DNA of 64,000 nucleotides from Pirellula sp. (GTDB lineage Bacteria > Planctomycetota > Planctomycetia > Pirellulales > Pirellulaceae), in assembly GCA_021300015.1 (NCBI GenBank), contig JAJTFB010000007.1, positions 20,201-84,200 on the forward strand, in the 5' to 3' direction. The notes beneath the pieces are model-generated. The model had not been told where the DNA came from and did no database searches. It saw only the letters and a list, made by a program, of their open reading frames with translations. Positions 53,677 through 62,470 of this stretch are shown here, in pieces (positions within the stretch are counted from its first letter, which is position 1; each line of letters starts with the position of its first letter). The position numbers and the translations under genes were made by a program.

Positions 53677-55344
53677 ATGAAAACTTGGCTTTTAATCAGG
53701 AGTTCCCTGACCGCTGTTCTCGCCGTTTTGCCTTCGCTCCTTGTGGGACTTGCCATGGGTACGCCCCCTATGCCCCGAGGAATACAAACCGATGCAGATG
53801 TCGTCGTTTACGGTGGAACTAGCGGTGGGATCGCCGCAGCCGTTTCGGCCTCGCGATTGGGAAAATCGGTCATCCTGATCGAACCGACAGCATTCTTAGG
53901 AGGAATGACCACCGGTGGGCTCGGTGCAACCGATATAGGAAACAAACGATGCATCGGTGGGATATCCCGTGAATTTTATCGCAGGATCTTCAAACACTAC
54001 CAAGACCCAGCGCATTGGACCCACGAAACTCGTGAAGTGTATTTCAAAGGCAGGACGATCAACTCGCAAAATGAAGACTCGATGTGGACCTTCGAACCGC
54101 ACGTCGCCTCGATCGTCTTCGATCAAATGCTCAAGGAGACCAATGTCCAGGTCGTCTTCAACCAACGCTTGGATCGCAAGGCAGGAGTTCACAAAAACGA
54201 AACGACCATCGAGACGATCCGAATGGAAACCGGCGATATTTATCGAGCGCAAATATTCATCGATGCGACCTATGAGGGAGATCTGATGGCCGCCGCCGGT
54301 GTGTCGTACCATGTAGGACGTGAAGCGAATACTACCTACGGCGAAACGATCAACGGCATGCAAAAGGAAAAGACCATCCATCACCAGTTCGTCAAACCCG
54401 TAGACCCTTACATCACCCCCGGCGACCCCAACAGCGGCCTGCTTCCAAACATCGTGCCCATGCCGCAAGGCTCCGACGGGGACGGCGACCACCGACTACA
54501 GGCTTACAACTACCGGATGTGCACGACCGATATCCCTGCGAACCGAGTACCATGGCCCAAGCCCCAGCGGTACAACGAACTAGATTACGAACTCTTGCTG
54601 AGAAATTTCGAAGCATCCGATAGGCGCATCCCCTGGGCCCCGATTTGGATGCCCAACCGGAAGACCGATGTGAACAACAATTTCGCATTCAGCACCGATT
54701 ACATCGGCAAAAACTACGACTACCCCGACGCAGACTATGCGCGACGCGAAGAGATCCTCAAGGACCATGAAAGCTACCAACAAGGCCTGATGTGGACATT
54801 GGCCAACCACCCACGAGTCCCCGAATCGATCCGGCAGGTTTTCCAAAACAACGGACTTGCTAAAGACGAATTTCTCGATAACGGCAATTGGCCCCGACAA
54901 CTCTACGTGCGAGAAGCTCGGCGATTGGTCTCCGATTACGTGATGACCGAGAAAAACTGCAAACGTATCGAAGTCGTCAACGATAGTGTCGGCATGGGGG
55001 CTTACAACATGGATAGCCACAACACACAAAGGTATGTAACCTCCGAGGGACTCGCCAGGAACGAAGGAGATGTGCAGATCCCCACCAAGCCTTATCCGAT
55101 TTCTGCTCGAAGCATCTTTCCAAAGAAGTCCGAATGCAGCAACCTCCTGGTCCCTGTATGCATGTCTGCAAGCCACATTGCCTACGGAAGCATCCGCATG
55201 GAACCGGTCTTCATGGTCCTAGGCCAAAGCGCCTCGGAATTGGCCTGCTTGGCCATCGACCATCGTCGATCGGTCCAAGATGTCCCTTATGCGGACCTCC
55301 AAAAGCGATTGCTAGATGTTGGCCAAGTCCTCGATTTCGAATGA
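53677..55344 (+). CDS. Exported FAD-dependent oxidoreductase
   Basis: A 555-residue protein with a signal peptide (SLTAVLAVLPSLLVGLAMG) and an FAD-binding fold: ADVVVYGGTSGGIAAAVSAS, the dinucleotide motif, and FLGGMTTGGLGATDIG. It is of the FAD_oxidored type common in planctomycetes, where it is often near polysaccharide-degradation genes. The C-terminal region includes SIFPKKSECSNLLVPVCMSA and AYGSIRMEPVFMVLGQSA, conserved in this group. The substrate is unknown. The start at 53677 is fixed by the signal peptide. It converges on the H-NOX kinase gene. Confidence 0.85.
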   Translation: MKTWLLIRSSLTAVLAVLPSLLVGLAMGTPPMPRGIQTDADVVVYGGTSGGIAAAVSASRLGKSVILIEPTAFLGGMTTGGLGATDIGNKRCIGGISREFYRRIFKHYQDPAHWTHETREVYFKGRTINSQNEDSMWTFEPHVASIVFDQMLKETNVQVVFNQRLDRKAGVHKNETTIETIRMETGDIYRAQIFIDATYEGDLMAAAGVSYHVGREANTTYGETINGMQKEKTIHHQFVKPVDPYITPGDPNSGLLPNIVPMPQGSDGDGDHRLQAYNYRMCTTDIPANRVPWPKPQRYNELDYELLLRNFEASDRRIPWAPIWMPNRKTDVNNNFAFSTDYIGKNYDYPDADYARREEILKDHESYQQGLMWTLANHPRVPESIRQVFQNNGLAKDEFLDNGNWPRQLYVREARRLVSDYVMTEKNCKRIEVVNDSVGMGAYNMDSHNTQRYVTSEGLARNEGDVQIPTKPYPISARSIFPKKSECSNLLVPVCMSASHIAYGSIRMEPVFMVLGQSASELACLAIDHRRSVQDVPYADLQKRLLDVGQVLDFE

Positions 55345-55406
55345 ACTGCGGCTCATAACGACTTGGACTTTCGGGTCCCAAAGAACCAATCCATCCAAGC
55401 GACTCA

Positions 55407-56954
55407 TCAGGAAAGACTTTCCACAATCTGCTTGAGTTTACCGGCGATTTCCTGGCAGTCTTGAGGTCGCTTTTGAGGTTCTTTCTCAAGCATCTGCATG
55501 ATCAGTTCAGAGAATCCCGCGGGGCAATCCGGCCAAAGGTCAACAGGATTATCTGGGGTATGGTTGGCCAAGGCGGACAAAGTGCTGAGGATGTTCTGAC
55601 GATCGAACGGCCTCTGTCCGGTCGACAGATCGTAGAGCACACAACCTAAACTGAAAAAGTCCGCCCGCTGTCCGATACTACCACCGCTGGCCTGCTCGGG
55701 AGCCATGAATGATGGGGTTCCAATAAAGGTACCTGTACGAGTCAGTCGCATCTCTTCGGAAACCGCATGAGCCAATCCAAAATCGATGATCTTCACATTG
55801 AGGGTCGACGATTCGATCCAAAGATTCTCTGGCTTGATGTCACGATGGATCAGCCCACATTGATGCACGGCCGCTAGGCCATCGACCGTCTCGATCGCGA
55901 TGCGGAGAATCTCATGAATCGGCAAGCTCTGGAAGCGTTGCCGGTACATCTGAAGATTGGTACCTCGCAAAAACTCCATGACCAAATAAGGCAGTTGACC
56001 GACCTCGCCGACGTCTCGAACCTCGACCACATGAGGACTTCGGATTTGCTGTAAAGCCACGAGTTCTCGCAAAAACCGCTTTTTGGACGTGGCTTCCTTG
56101 GAAACCTTCGGATGCAATACCTTGATGGCTACCGTTTGTTCGCTCCGCGTATCGATCGCTCGAAAGACGCAACCCATACCCCCTTCGCCATGCTGGTCGA
56201 GGACCCTATAAGGCCCTATGCTGGCGAAATCCGACTCCAAAAGCGGCGGGGACAGATAGCTTTCCCAGCGAGTCGGCTCGCTCGCGGAACGCTCTGCTAG
56301 GGTCTTATTCGTCTGACCTTCCCAAGACGATGGATCGCCCTGGACGGTAACTGGTGACTCCAGACCGAATTGAATGGTATTTTGCAGATCCAATTTTTTG
56401 GTATCGTGCTTTGCGAGGTTTCTTATCAAGCGAAATGTACAAAAAGGATCCCCCTGGAGCATGCAGGAATCCTTGTGGATTTCGATGACATCATGAAAGT
56501 GGTCGGCCAAGCCTTTGATGATGCCGATCGCCAACTTGCACAGCTTTCGATCCGACGAATAGAGCAACTGCAATTCGTTTTCCGAAAGCCGAATCGCATC
56601 GAGGACCGGGGGTACCGCACCGGGATTCCCAACGCGAACTGCCGAGTGGATGAACGTCTCAGTGTTTTCGATGATATCCAAAGTCCGCCACTGCGGCTTG
56701 ATCACCCGTTGGTAGAGCCTGATCAATTCGGTCGACAAAAACCTACCAAACATCTCGACCACTTCGTCGACCGGAACATTCAGGGTCTCAGCCGCCAGAA
56801 CAATCAACTCCAGAGCTTGCCGATCCTCATAAACCAAACCGGCCGAAAACGATGTCCGGTCCAAACCGGACTTCGACAATGCACTGCGCCACTCCTCGGG
56901 TCCGAGCGTCTGCTGAGCGAATTTTTGAAGTTGTACAAGTATCAATCCATGCAT
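55407..56954 (-). CDS. H-NOX (haem NO/O2-binding) domain fused to Ser/Thr protein kinase
   Basis: A 515-residue protein. Residues 1-180 match H-NOX: N-terminus MHGLILVQLQKFAQQTLG, probable proximal haem His103 in TFIHSAVR and the YxSxR motif YSSDR (Tyr132, Ser134, Arg136). The His-Tyr spacing of 29 equals that of Thermoanaerobacter H-NOX. Residue 141, where O2-binding members have Tyr, is Leu, favouring NO sensing. Cys139, Cys164, Cys172 and His160 resemble a zinc site known in some H-NOX proteins. From about 250 comes a kinase: glycine loop HGEGGMGCVF, Lys278, HRDIKPEN (Asp372), DFG (Asp391). The ATG at 56954 fits H-NOX numbering. It follows the HD-domain gene by 57 bases. Confidence 0.85.
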   Translation of the reverse strand: MHGLILVQLQKFAQQTLGPEEWRSALSKSGLDRTSFSAGLVYEDRQALELIVLAAETLNVPVDEVVEMFGRFLSTELIRLYQRVIKPQWRTLDIIENTETFIHSAVRVGNPGAVPPVLDAIRLSENELQLLYSSDRKLCKLAIGIIKGLADHFHDVIEIHKDSCMLQGDPFCTFRLIRNLAKHDTKKLDLQNTIQFGLESPVTVQGDPSSWEGQTNKTLAERSASEPTRWESYLSPPLLESDFASIGPYRVLDQHGEGGMGCVFRAIDTRSEQTVAIKVLHPKVSKEATSKKRFLRELVALQQIRSPHVVEVRDVGEVGQLPYLVMEFLRGTNLQMYRQRFQSLPIHEILRIAIETVDGLAAVHQCGLIHRDIKPENLWIESSTLNVKIIDFGLAHAVSEEMRLTRTGTFIGTPSFMAPEQASGGSIGQRADFFSLGCVLYDLSTGQRPFDRQNILSTLSALANHTPDNPVDLWPDCPAGFSELIMQMLEKEPQKRPQDCQEIAGKLKQIVESLS

Positions 56955-57011
56955 GGGCCGTACCCGAGAGGTGATCAACGCCGTCGGGCATCGTATCCAG
57001 AAGCTGTATTC

Positions 57012-57791
57012 TCAGTCAAAAGAACCGTTTTGTAAACCTCGGAACTCCGAGGAAAGCTGGATCGGCACTCCGATTTCCTGAGCCAATTGCTCAAGAAACG
57101 CCACGAGATACCCAGCCCGCTCCAAGGCGATCTGCTTGCCGGATTCGGTCTGCATCGTCGAAGGGAGCTTGAGCAATTTCGCAAAGAAATGATCCACCGA
57201 TTGCTGATCATCCCGAAGCTCCCTTGCCGTCGGAAACGGATCCTCAGGATGGTATAACCTCTGTCCCATCGATCCGCCTGTCATCAAGCATCGAGCTAGC
57301 CCTATGGCTCCTAGGGCCTCTAGACGGTCGGCGTCCTGAAGCACCTGAGCCTCAAGGCTACGGCAAGGGATCTGAGCTGAAAAACTATGCGATTCGATCG
57401 CATGGGCAATCGCCGGGAATTTCGGCGCCGGATAGCCAAGCTCCGTGAGCAGCACGACGGCTCGATCCGCCGCGAGTCGCGATGCCTCGGATCGTTGAGC
57501 GGAATTCTTAGGCACATAAACGCAGTCGTGAAACCAAGCAGCCGGCAAGAGAACTTCGAAATCAACCTCCCGCAAACCAGCAGAATCCGAGGAATTGCCC
57601 AATTTTTTAGCGATCAGACAGGCGTTTCTGACGACCCGTTGGACATGCTCAAGCCCATGTGCGGGGTCCGCATCGGCCATCTGAACTCTCAGCCGCTCGA
57701 GCACCAGACGCCCCCACTGGCGATCCCAAGCCTCTATCTTTAGGCCCAAATCTCCGCTCGGCTCGATGCTTCCTGGATTCCCGGAATTCAT
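57012..57791 (-). CDS. HD-domain phosphohydrolase
   Basis: A 259-residue metal-dependent phosphohydrolase of the HD superfamily. Ligands are visible in HGLEHVQRVV, AAWFHDCVYVP and LQDADRLEALGAIG. It resembles single-domain YedJ-type phosphatases acting on nucleotides or related phosphoesters. The start at 57791 has GGAG eight bases upstream. It begins four bases after the aldo/keto reductase stop and is followed by the H-NOX kinase, so the three are probably one operon. A link to the NO or kinase signal is possible but only inferred from position. Confidence 0.82.
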   Translation of the reverse strand: MNSGNPGSIEPSGDLGLKIEAWDRQWGRLVLERLRVQMADADPAHGLEHVQRVVRNACLIAKKLGNSSDSAGLREVDFEVLLPAAWFHDCVYVPKNSAQRSEASRLAADRAVVLLTELGYPAPKFPAIAHAIESHSFSAQIPCRSLEAQVLQDADRLEALGAIGLARCLMTGGSMGQRLYHPEDPFPTARELRDDQQSVDHFFAKLLKLPSTMQTESGKQIALERAGYLVAFLEQLAQEIGVPIQLSSEFRGLQNGSFD

Positions 57792-57795
57792 ACGA

Positions 57796-58740
57796 TTACT
57801 CCAAAGCACCGACAACACTCGCGGTTCTCGACGGATAGACCTCCACAAATCGGGCTAGCTCCACAGCTTGCTCCACACTTCGAATCCCCACAATGGCGCC
57901 GGTGACGGCTGGATTCTGGAGCACCCAAGCGATCGCAAGATGCCCTGGGGAAAGTCCTGCTTGCGAGGCGGTCTGCTCGAGCGATTCGGCGATGGCCAGA
58001 TTCTTTGTCAGCAAGGGCTCTTGGAAGTTCGCACTGCGGGTGCGCCAATCGTCAGGCGGAAGCGACTCGATGCGTTGGCGATTCATCGCCCCAGTAAGCA
58101 TGCCAGAGCCCATCGGCGAATAAGCGATCACGCCGATTTGGTGGGAGTGGGCATAGGGTAGGATTTCATCTTCTGCATCGCGTCGGATCAGCGAATAAGG
58201 GGGTTGCAACGAGGTGATCGGCGCGATCGATGCGATTCGCTGCATTTGTGTCGCGTTGAAATTCGAAACTCCAATCCATCGCACCTTTCCTTCGCGCTGA
58301 AGATCTGCCAAAGTGCTCCAACCCTCCTCGATGTCTTCGTCGGGCTCGGGCCAATGGATTTGATAAAGATCGATCGTTTCGACTTCCAGGCGACGCAGGC
58401 TATCCTCACACTCCTTGCGGATCGACTCGGCCTTCAAGGATTTGACGATCTGGCGATTCTCGTCCCAAGCCCGCTCGCATTTGGTGAAAACATAAGGCCG
58501 ATTGGATGACGTTTGCTTGAGCGCCTTAGCGACGACACTCTCGGAATGCCCCAGGCCGTACACTGCGGCCGTATCGATCCAGTTGATCCCCGAATCGAGC
58601 GCCGCGTGGATCGCGAGGATGCTCTGGGCATCGTCCTGCTTGCTCCAGGAAAATGCCCAACCGTCCCCTCCGATGGCCCAGGCCCCTATCCCTATCGGGG
58701 TAATCATCAGGTCTGAGTTTCCTAATCGGCGTTTCTCCAT
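57796..58740 (-). CDS. Aldo/keto reductase
   Basis: A 314-residue NADPH-dependent aldo/keto reductase. It has the barrel motif GINWIDTAAVYGLGHSE (catalytic Asp and Tyr), FTKC (Lys), LYQIHWP (His), VRWIGVSNFNATQM and YSPMGSGMLTGAM. It reduces aldehydes or ketones, or oxidises sugars. It is the first gene of the apparent operon with the HD and H-NOX kinase genes and diverges from the large membrane-protein gene across about 140 bases. Confidence 0.88.
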   Translation of the reverse strand: MEKRRLGNSDLMITPIGIGAWAIGGDGWAFSWSKQDDAQSILAIHAALDSGINWIDTAAVYGLGHSESVVAKALKQTSSNRPYVFTKCERAWDENRQIVKSLKAESIRKECEDSLRRLEVETIDLYQIHWPEPDEDIEEGWSTLADLQREGKVRWIGVSNFNATQMQRIASIAPITSLQPPYSLIRRDAEDEILPYAHSHQIGVIAYSPMGSGMLTGAMNRQRIESLPPDDWRTRSANFQEPLLTKNLAIAESLEQTASQAGLSPGHLAIAWVLQNPAVTGAIVGIRSVEQAVELARFVEVYPSRTASVVGALE

Positions 58741-58881
58741 GTTCGACGAACCCTTCTGTAAGCAAGAGAGTTGGGGATTTGTTGAGGGTTAGCTCCCAGG
58801 CGCTGCTTCTATTGTCGCTGAAAATATGCGAAGATAACATCCGTCTTTTCGTTGGTAAGCCTTCCCTTTGAATGATTTTCT

Positions 58882-61800
58882 GTGTCTCAAGCACCCGTTG
58901 CTAACCGAGTTGGGGAATTGCGGGAAGCGGTATGGGCCGCCGATTCGACCGTTTTTTTGGTCGAAGGCAGGGTCATGCGCAGGCTGCTCCGCAAGCGCAC
59001 CCAACATCCGAGCCTAGCCCTGGCGCTGCCTCATGAGGAATCCCATGTCGCACCTGCCGATCAAGTTCTCGGCAGTATCCGTCCCGACGAACTCGGGCTG
59101 CGCGCTATGCAACCGATCTGGGGCGATGTCCTGCTGATCAAACTTCCCAATCCCGACCAACTCGAGCATTGGCCCCTAGACGAACTCAAATTGCTCCTCT
59201 GGCGACGGCTCTTCCACGCGCAACTCGATCGCGCTCTGCTTTCCTTGCGCTCACCCGATCAATTCGCCTTCGTGCAATCCAAGATCGATGCACTCGGACA
59301 GGTGGAATTTGACGAGGCCCACCACGTGCTCGGGGCCGAAATGCGACTGCTCGATCCCAAATGCCGTGTCGAAGCGTTTTGCGAATGGGTAGCTCTCTAC
59401 TGGGAATACCGTTGCTTTGATTCAGGGAGTCTCGATACCTGGTTCCCATCGGTTCAACATATCGACCATCTGGCCGAGAAAATGCGATTGGATCTGCCTA
59501 TCGAAGAAATGCTAGAGCAATCGCGGATCGCAGGTTCTGCACCCATCGAAATGCAAAACCGCGAGACGCAAGACGAAGTGATCCTGAAAAACACCCAAAA
59601 AGGATGGTCGGTCGAACTTGCACAAGGCACCTCGGAGCGGAAATACCTCCGTTACATGCGCAGGCGAGATCGAGCCACCGAAAGGGGCAATACCGTCCAT
59701 GCGATCAGTTCCTCGCTCAGGGCTGCCCGCTCGGCACCCTCCCGAAGCAAACGGTCCAAGGCCGAGTCGACGGCCGAGTCGGATCTGCGATTGTTCGTCA
59801 AACGCTTGCGGGAAGCGATCGGCTTCCCTGCCTCGGATAACAACGACTGGCACGCGGTCCTACTAGCCCTAGCCAAAAACGCCATCCAAGGTTTTTGGAA
59901 TTCCGAGAAACGACTCCTGTACGACCTTCAAAAAGTCTGTCTCGACAAAGAACGGGTTTCCTACCGCGTCGACCTCTTGCGATGGATCACCTCCCTGGGC
60001 GCAAAACCCCTAAGTCGGCCCCTGTACAACCTGCAAGAGGTCTTAATGGCCAAGCACCTCGCAAGCGCGACGGCTAGGTTGACCCACGTGCGCTTAAGCG
60101 GAGTCGAACGCGATCGATTGACCCTGCTGCTCGAACAGGCCTCGCATCAAGCCGACTCTCAAATGCGACTCAGGATCCGTGACCCCCTACGAAACACCCT
60201 CCTAGAAGTCGGAATGACCCCGAACTCATTCCCTGAACGCATCGCGATGGACAAGCTCGTCGAAGACGCCCTCGATTGCATCTCCGAGCGAGGGTACATC
60301 TCGATGGGCTATTTCCGAGATGCGGTTAGCAAAAACGATCTGAAACTCCCCGATCTTCACGGACTGCGTGAAGCATGGGGCGGCGATCGACTTCTCAAAG
60401 CCGACGATCGCCTCGACAAAGTCCTCGACGGTGTCTATCGCAAAGGAGATTTCTATCTTCGATGGATCCAAATGATCAGCGCGATGTTCTTCGGCACCAC
60501 CAAAGGACGATTCGCCACGCTGTTTCTAATCATTCCCTTCGGCGGCGCTTTGGTCCTGATCGAAAGCATCCAACACATTTGGCACAAAATCGAATCCTGG
60601 ACCAGCGAGCATCCACCACCCGAGCCCGAACCGATCGATCCAATTCTGTTTGCTACCGAGCCGCAATCCGAACCCGAAGCGACCGTCACCAAAACAGCAG
60701 ACCAAGCCGTCGATCAAATCGTCTCGAACCAACTCCTGGGACTGTTCTTGATGGCGCTGATCCACCTGCCCCGCTTCCGTCTGGGGCTTTGGAAAGCCAT
60801 CCGATGGTTCGGTCAGTTGATCTATGCGATCTGCATCCGGTTGCCTCAAGAACTTCTCCCATGGGCCTCGATCCGGTCCTTCTTCGAGCACCCCTGGACT
60901 CAAACCGCTTGGAGTTATTGGATCAAGCCGACGACGTTGGTCCTGGCCACCGAATGCATGGTCCAAAGATCCCCGAGCGTCCTGTTGAGCCCCAACCTGC
61001 GTATCGCCTGCGAGGCGATCGTCCTGAGCGCCATGATGAACTCTCGCTTGGGGCGTGACCTCCAAGAACTGCTCTTCGAAGCCATCGGAAGCTTCTGGAA
61101 TCTGGTCCGACTGCGCTGGGTGGTCATCGCCATCGATTGGATCGTCGAGTTGTTTCGAGGCATGCTGCTCGCATTCGAACGGTTTCTCTATGCCGTCGAC
61201 GAATGGCTCCGATTCCACAGCCAAGAGAACCTCCTGTCGCTCATCGCCAAAGCCATCCTCGGCTTCTTCTGGTCCGTGATCTCGTTCTTGATTCGAATCT
61301 ATATCAATCTGCTCATCGAGCCGACACTCCACCCCGTCAAACACTTCCCCGTCGTGACCGTCGCCCACAAAATCTTCCTGCCAGTCCTGCTCATCCTGGC
61401 CGTCAATATGGAAGCGTTCCTGATCCAGTACATGAACAAACCCCTTGCGATGTCGATCACCTGGTTTAACATCGTGTTCCTCCCAGGATTCTTCGGATTC
61501 GCCGTCTGGGAGCTCAAGGAGAACTGGAGGCTGTTTCGGCAAAATCGGCGTGGAGCCCTCGCTGCGATTCCCGTAGGAAGCCACGGTGAAACCATCGAAC
61601 GTTTGCTCCGACCCGGATTCCACTCCGGTACGTTACCCAAGCTTTTTCGAAACCTACGCAGACTCGAAAACCAACCCGCATCGGTCAAACGCTTTACCAA
61701 ACGACGCAGCGCTTACAAAAAACTTCACCACGTGACCGACCATGTCCACCGATGCGTCGATCGCGAATTGATCGCCCTTGTCAATCAATCTCTTATCAAC

Positions 61801-62391
61801 CAATCTCAGGGCAACGATCCATACTGCTTGGTCTGCTCCGAGGTCATCGCGGCGACCAATAGCCTGACGATCCTACTCGAACCGGTTGCAACCAAGGGGA
61901 AAGAACAACAACCCACTCGACTCGAACTGGTCATCCAAGAACAAAGCGGCTGGATTGTCGCTTGGACCCGCCAAAACGGTTGGCTCGATCAGGCTCCCGA
62001 ACCAGTGCAAAAAGTCTTCGACTTGGCCCTGCTCGGATTCATGCGAAAATGCGGAGTGTTTTTGATCCGCGCTCAAGTCGAATCGGAGTTCTCCAAAGGG
62101 AAACCCTACGACCTGCAGGACCAAGGAATGGTCGTCTGGGCCAATAAGGACTTCCTGCAAAAATGCGACGTTCAATTCGATGGTCCGCATGTCTCGAGCT
62201 TCCAACCCAGCAGCCTCGCGAAATCCCTCGGACTTGCCGATATCCCTGACCGCCGCTGGATCTTCGCCGCAAGCGAAACGACCTGGACCCAATGGGAACA
62301 AGCCTGGAATCAACTCGCCCCCTCAAATAACACAAATAACACACCCGAACCGACCCAAGCCCGCGCTATCGAGCCTCGATACCACCCCTGA
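58882..62391 (+). CDS. Large integral membrane protein of unknown function
   Basis: A 1169-residue protein I do not recognise. The first 530 residues or so are soluble and charged, with Arg/Ser-rich stretches (LRAARSAPSRSKRSKAES). From about 540 there are several hydrophobic segments (FATLFLIIPFGGALVLIESI; FWSVISFLIRIYINLLI; KIFLPVLLILAVNMEAFLI; ITWFNIVFLPGFFGFAVWEL), with a Glu/Pro-rich loop (PPPEPEPIDP) after the first. The last 300 residues are soluble again. A GTG start at 58882 is used; an ATG at 58872 is in another frame. No signal peptide or catalytic motif is evident. The length and lack of known domains suggest a lineage-specific gene. Confidence 0.75.
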   Translation: MSQAPVANRVGELREAVWAADSTVFLVEGRVMRRLLRKRTQHPSLALALPHEESHVAPADQVLGSIRPDELGLRAMQPIWGDVLLIKLPNPDQLEHWPLDELKLLLWRRLFHAQLDRALLSLRSPDQFAFVQSKIDALGQVEFDEAHHVLGAEMRLLDPKCRVEAFCEWVALYWEYRCFDSGSLDTWFPSVQHIDHLAEKMRLDLPIEEMLEQSRIAGSAPIEMQNRETQDEVILKNTQKGWSVELAQGTSERKYLRYMRRRDRATERGNTVHAISSSLRAARSAPSRSKRSKAESTAESDLRLFVKRLREAIGFPASDNNDWHAVLLALAKNAIQGFWNSEKRLLYDLQKVCLDKERVSYRVDLLRWITSLGAKPLSRPLYNLQEVLMAKHLASATARLTHVRLSGVERDRLTLLLEQASHQADSQMRLRIRDPLRNTLLEVGMTPNSFPERIAMDKLVEDALDCISERGYISMGYFRDAVSKNDLKLPDLHGLREAWGGDRLLKADDRLDKVLDGVYRKGDFYLRWIQMISAMFFGTTKGRFATLFLIIPFGGALVLIESIQHIWHKIESWTSEHPPPEPEPIDPILFATEPQSEPEATVTKTADQAVDQIVSNQLLGLFLMALIHLPRFRLGLWKAIRWFGQLIYAICIRLPQELLPWASIRSFFEHPWTQTAWSYWIKPTTLVLATECMVQRSPSVLLSPNLRIACEAIVLSAMMNSRLGRDLQELLFEAIGSFWNLVRLRWVVIAIDWIVELFRGMLLAFERFLYAVDEWLRFHSQENLLSLIAKAILGFFWSVISFLIRIYINLLIEPTLHPVKHFPVVTVAHKIFLPVLLILAVNMEAFLIQYMNKPLAMSITWFNIVFLPGFFGFAVWELKENWRLFRQNRRGALAAIPVGSHGETIERLLRPGFHSGTLPKLFRNLRRLENQPASVKRFTKRRSAYKKLHHVTDHVHRCVDRELIALVNQSLINQSQGNDPYCLVCSEVIAATNSLTILLEPVATKGKEQQPTRLELVIQEQSGWIVAWTRQNGWLDQAPEPVQKVFDLALLGFMRKCGVFLIRAQVESEFSKGKPYDLQDQGMVVWANKDFLQKCDVQFDGPHVSSFQPSSLAKSLGLADIPDRRWIFAASETTWTQWEQAWNQLAPSNNTNNTPEPTQARAIEPRYHP

Positions 62392-62470
62392 CCATAACCT
62401 ATCGATGCGCTCAACAACGTCGGTCGAAATGCGATAGAATGCCCCGACTCCAAGCCAAAAAAGGACCACG

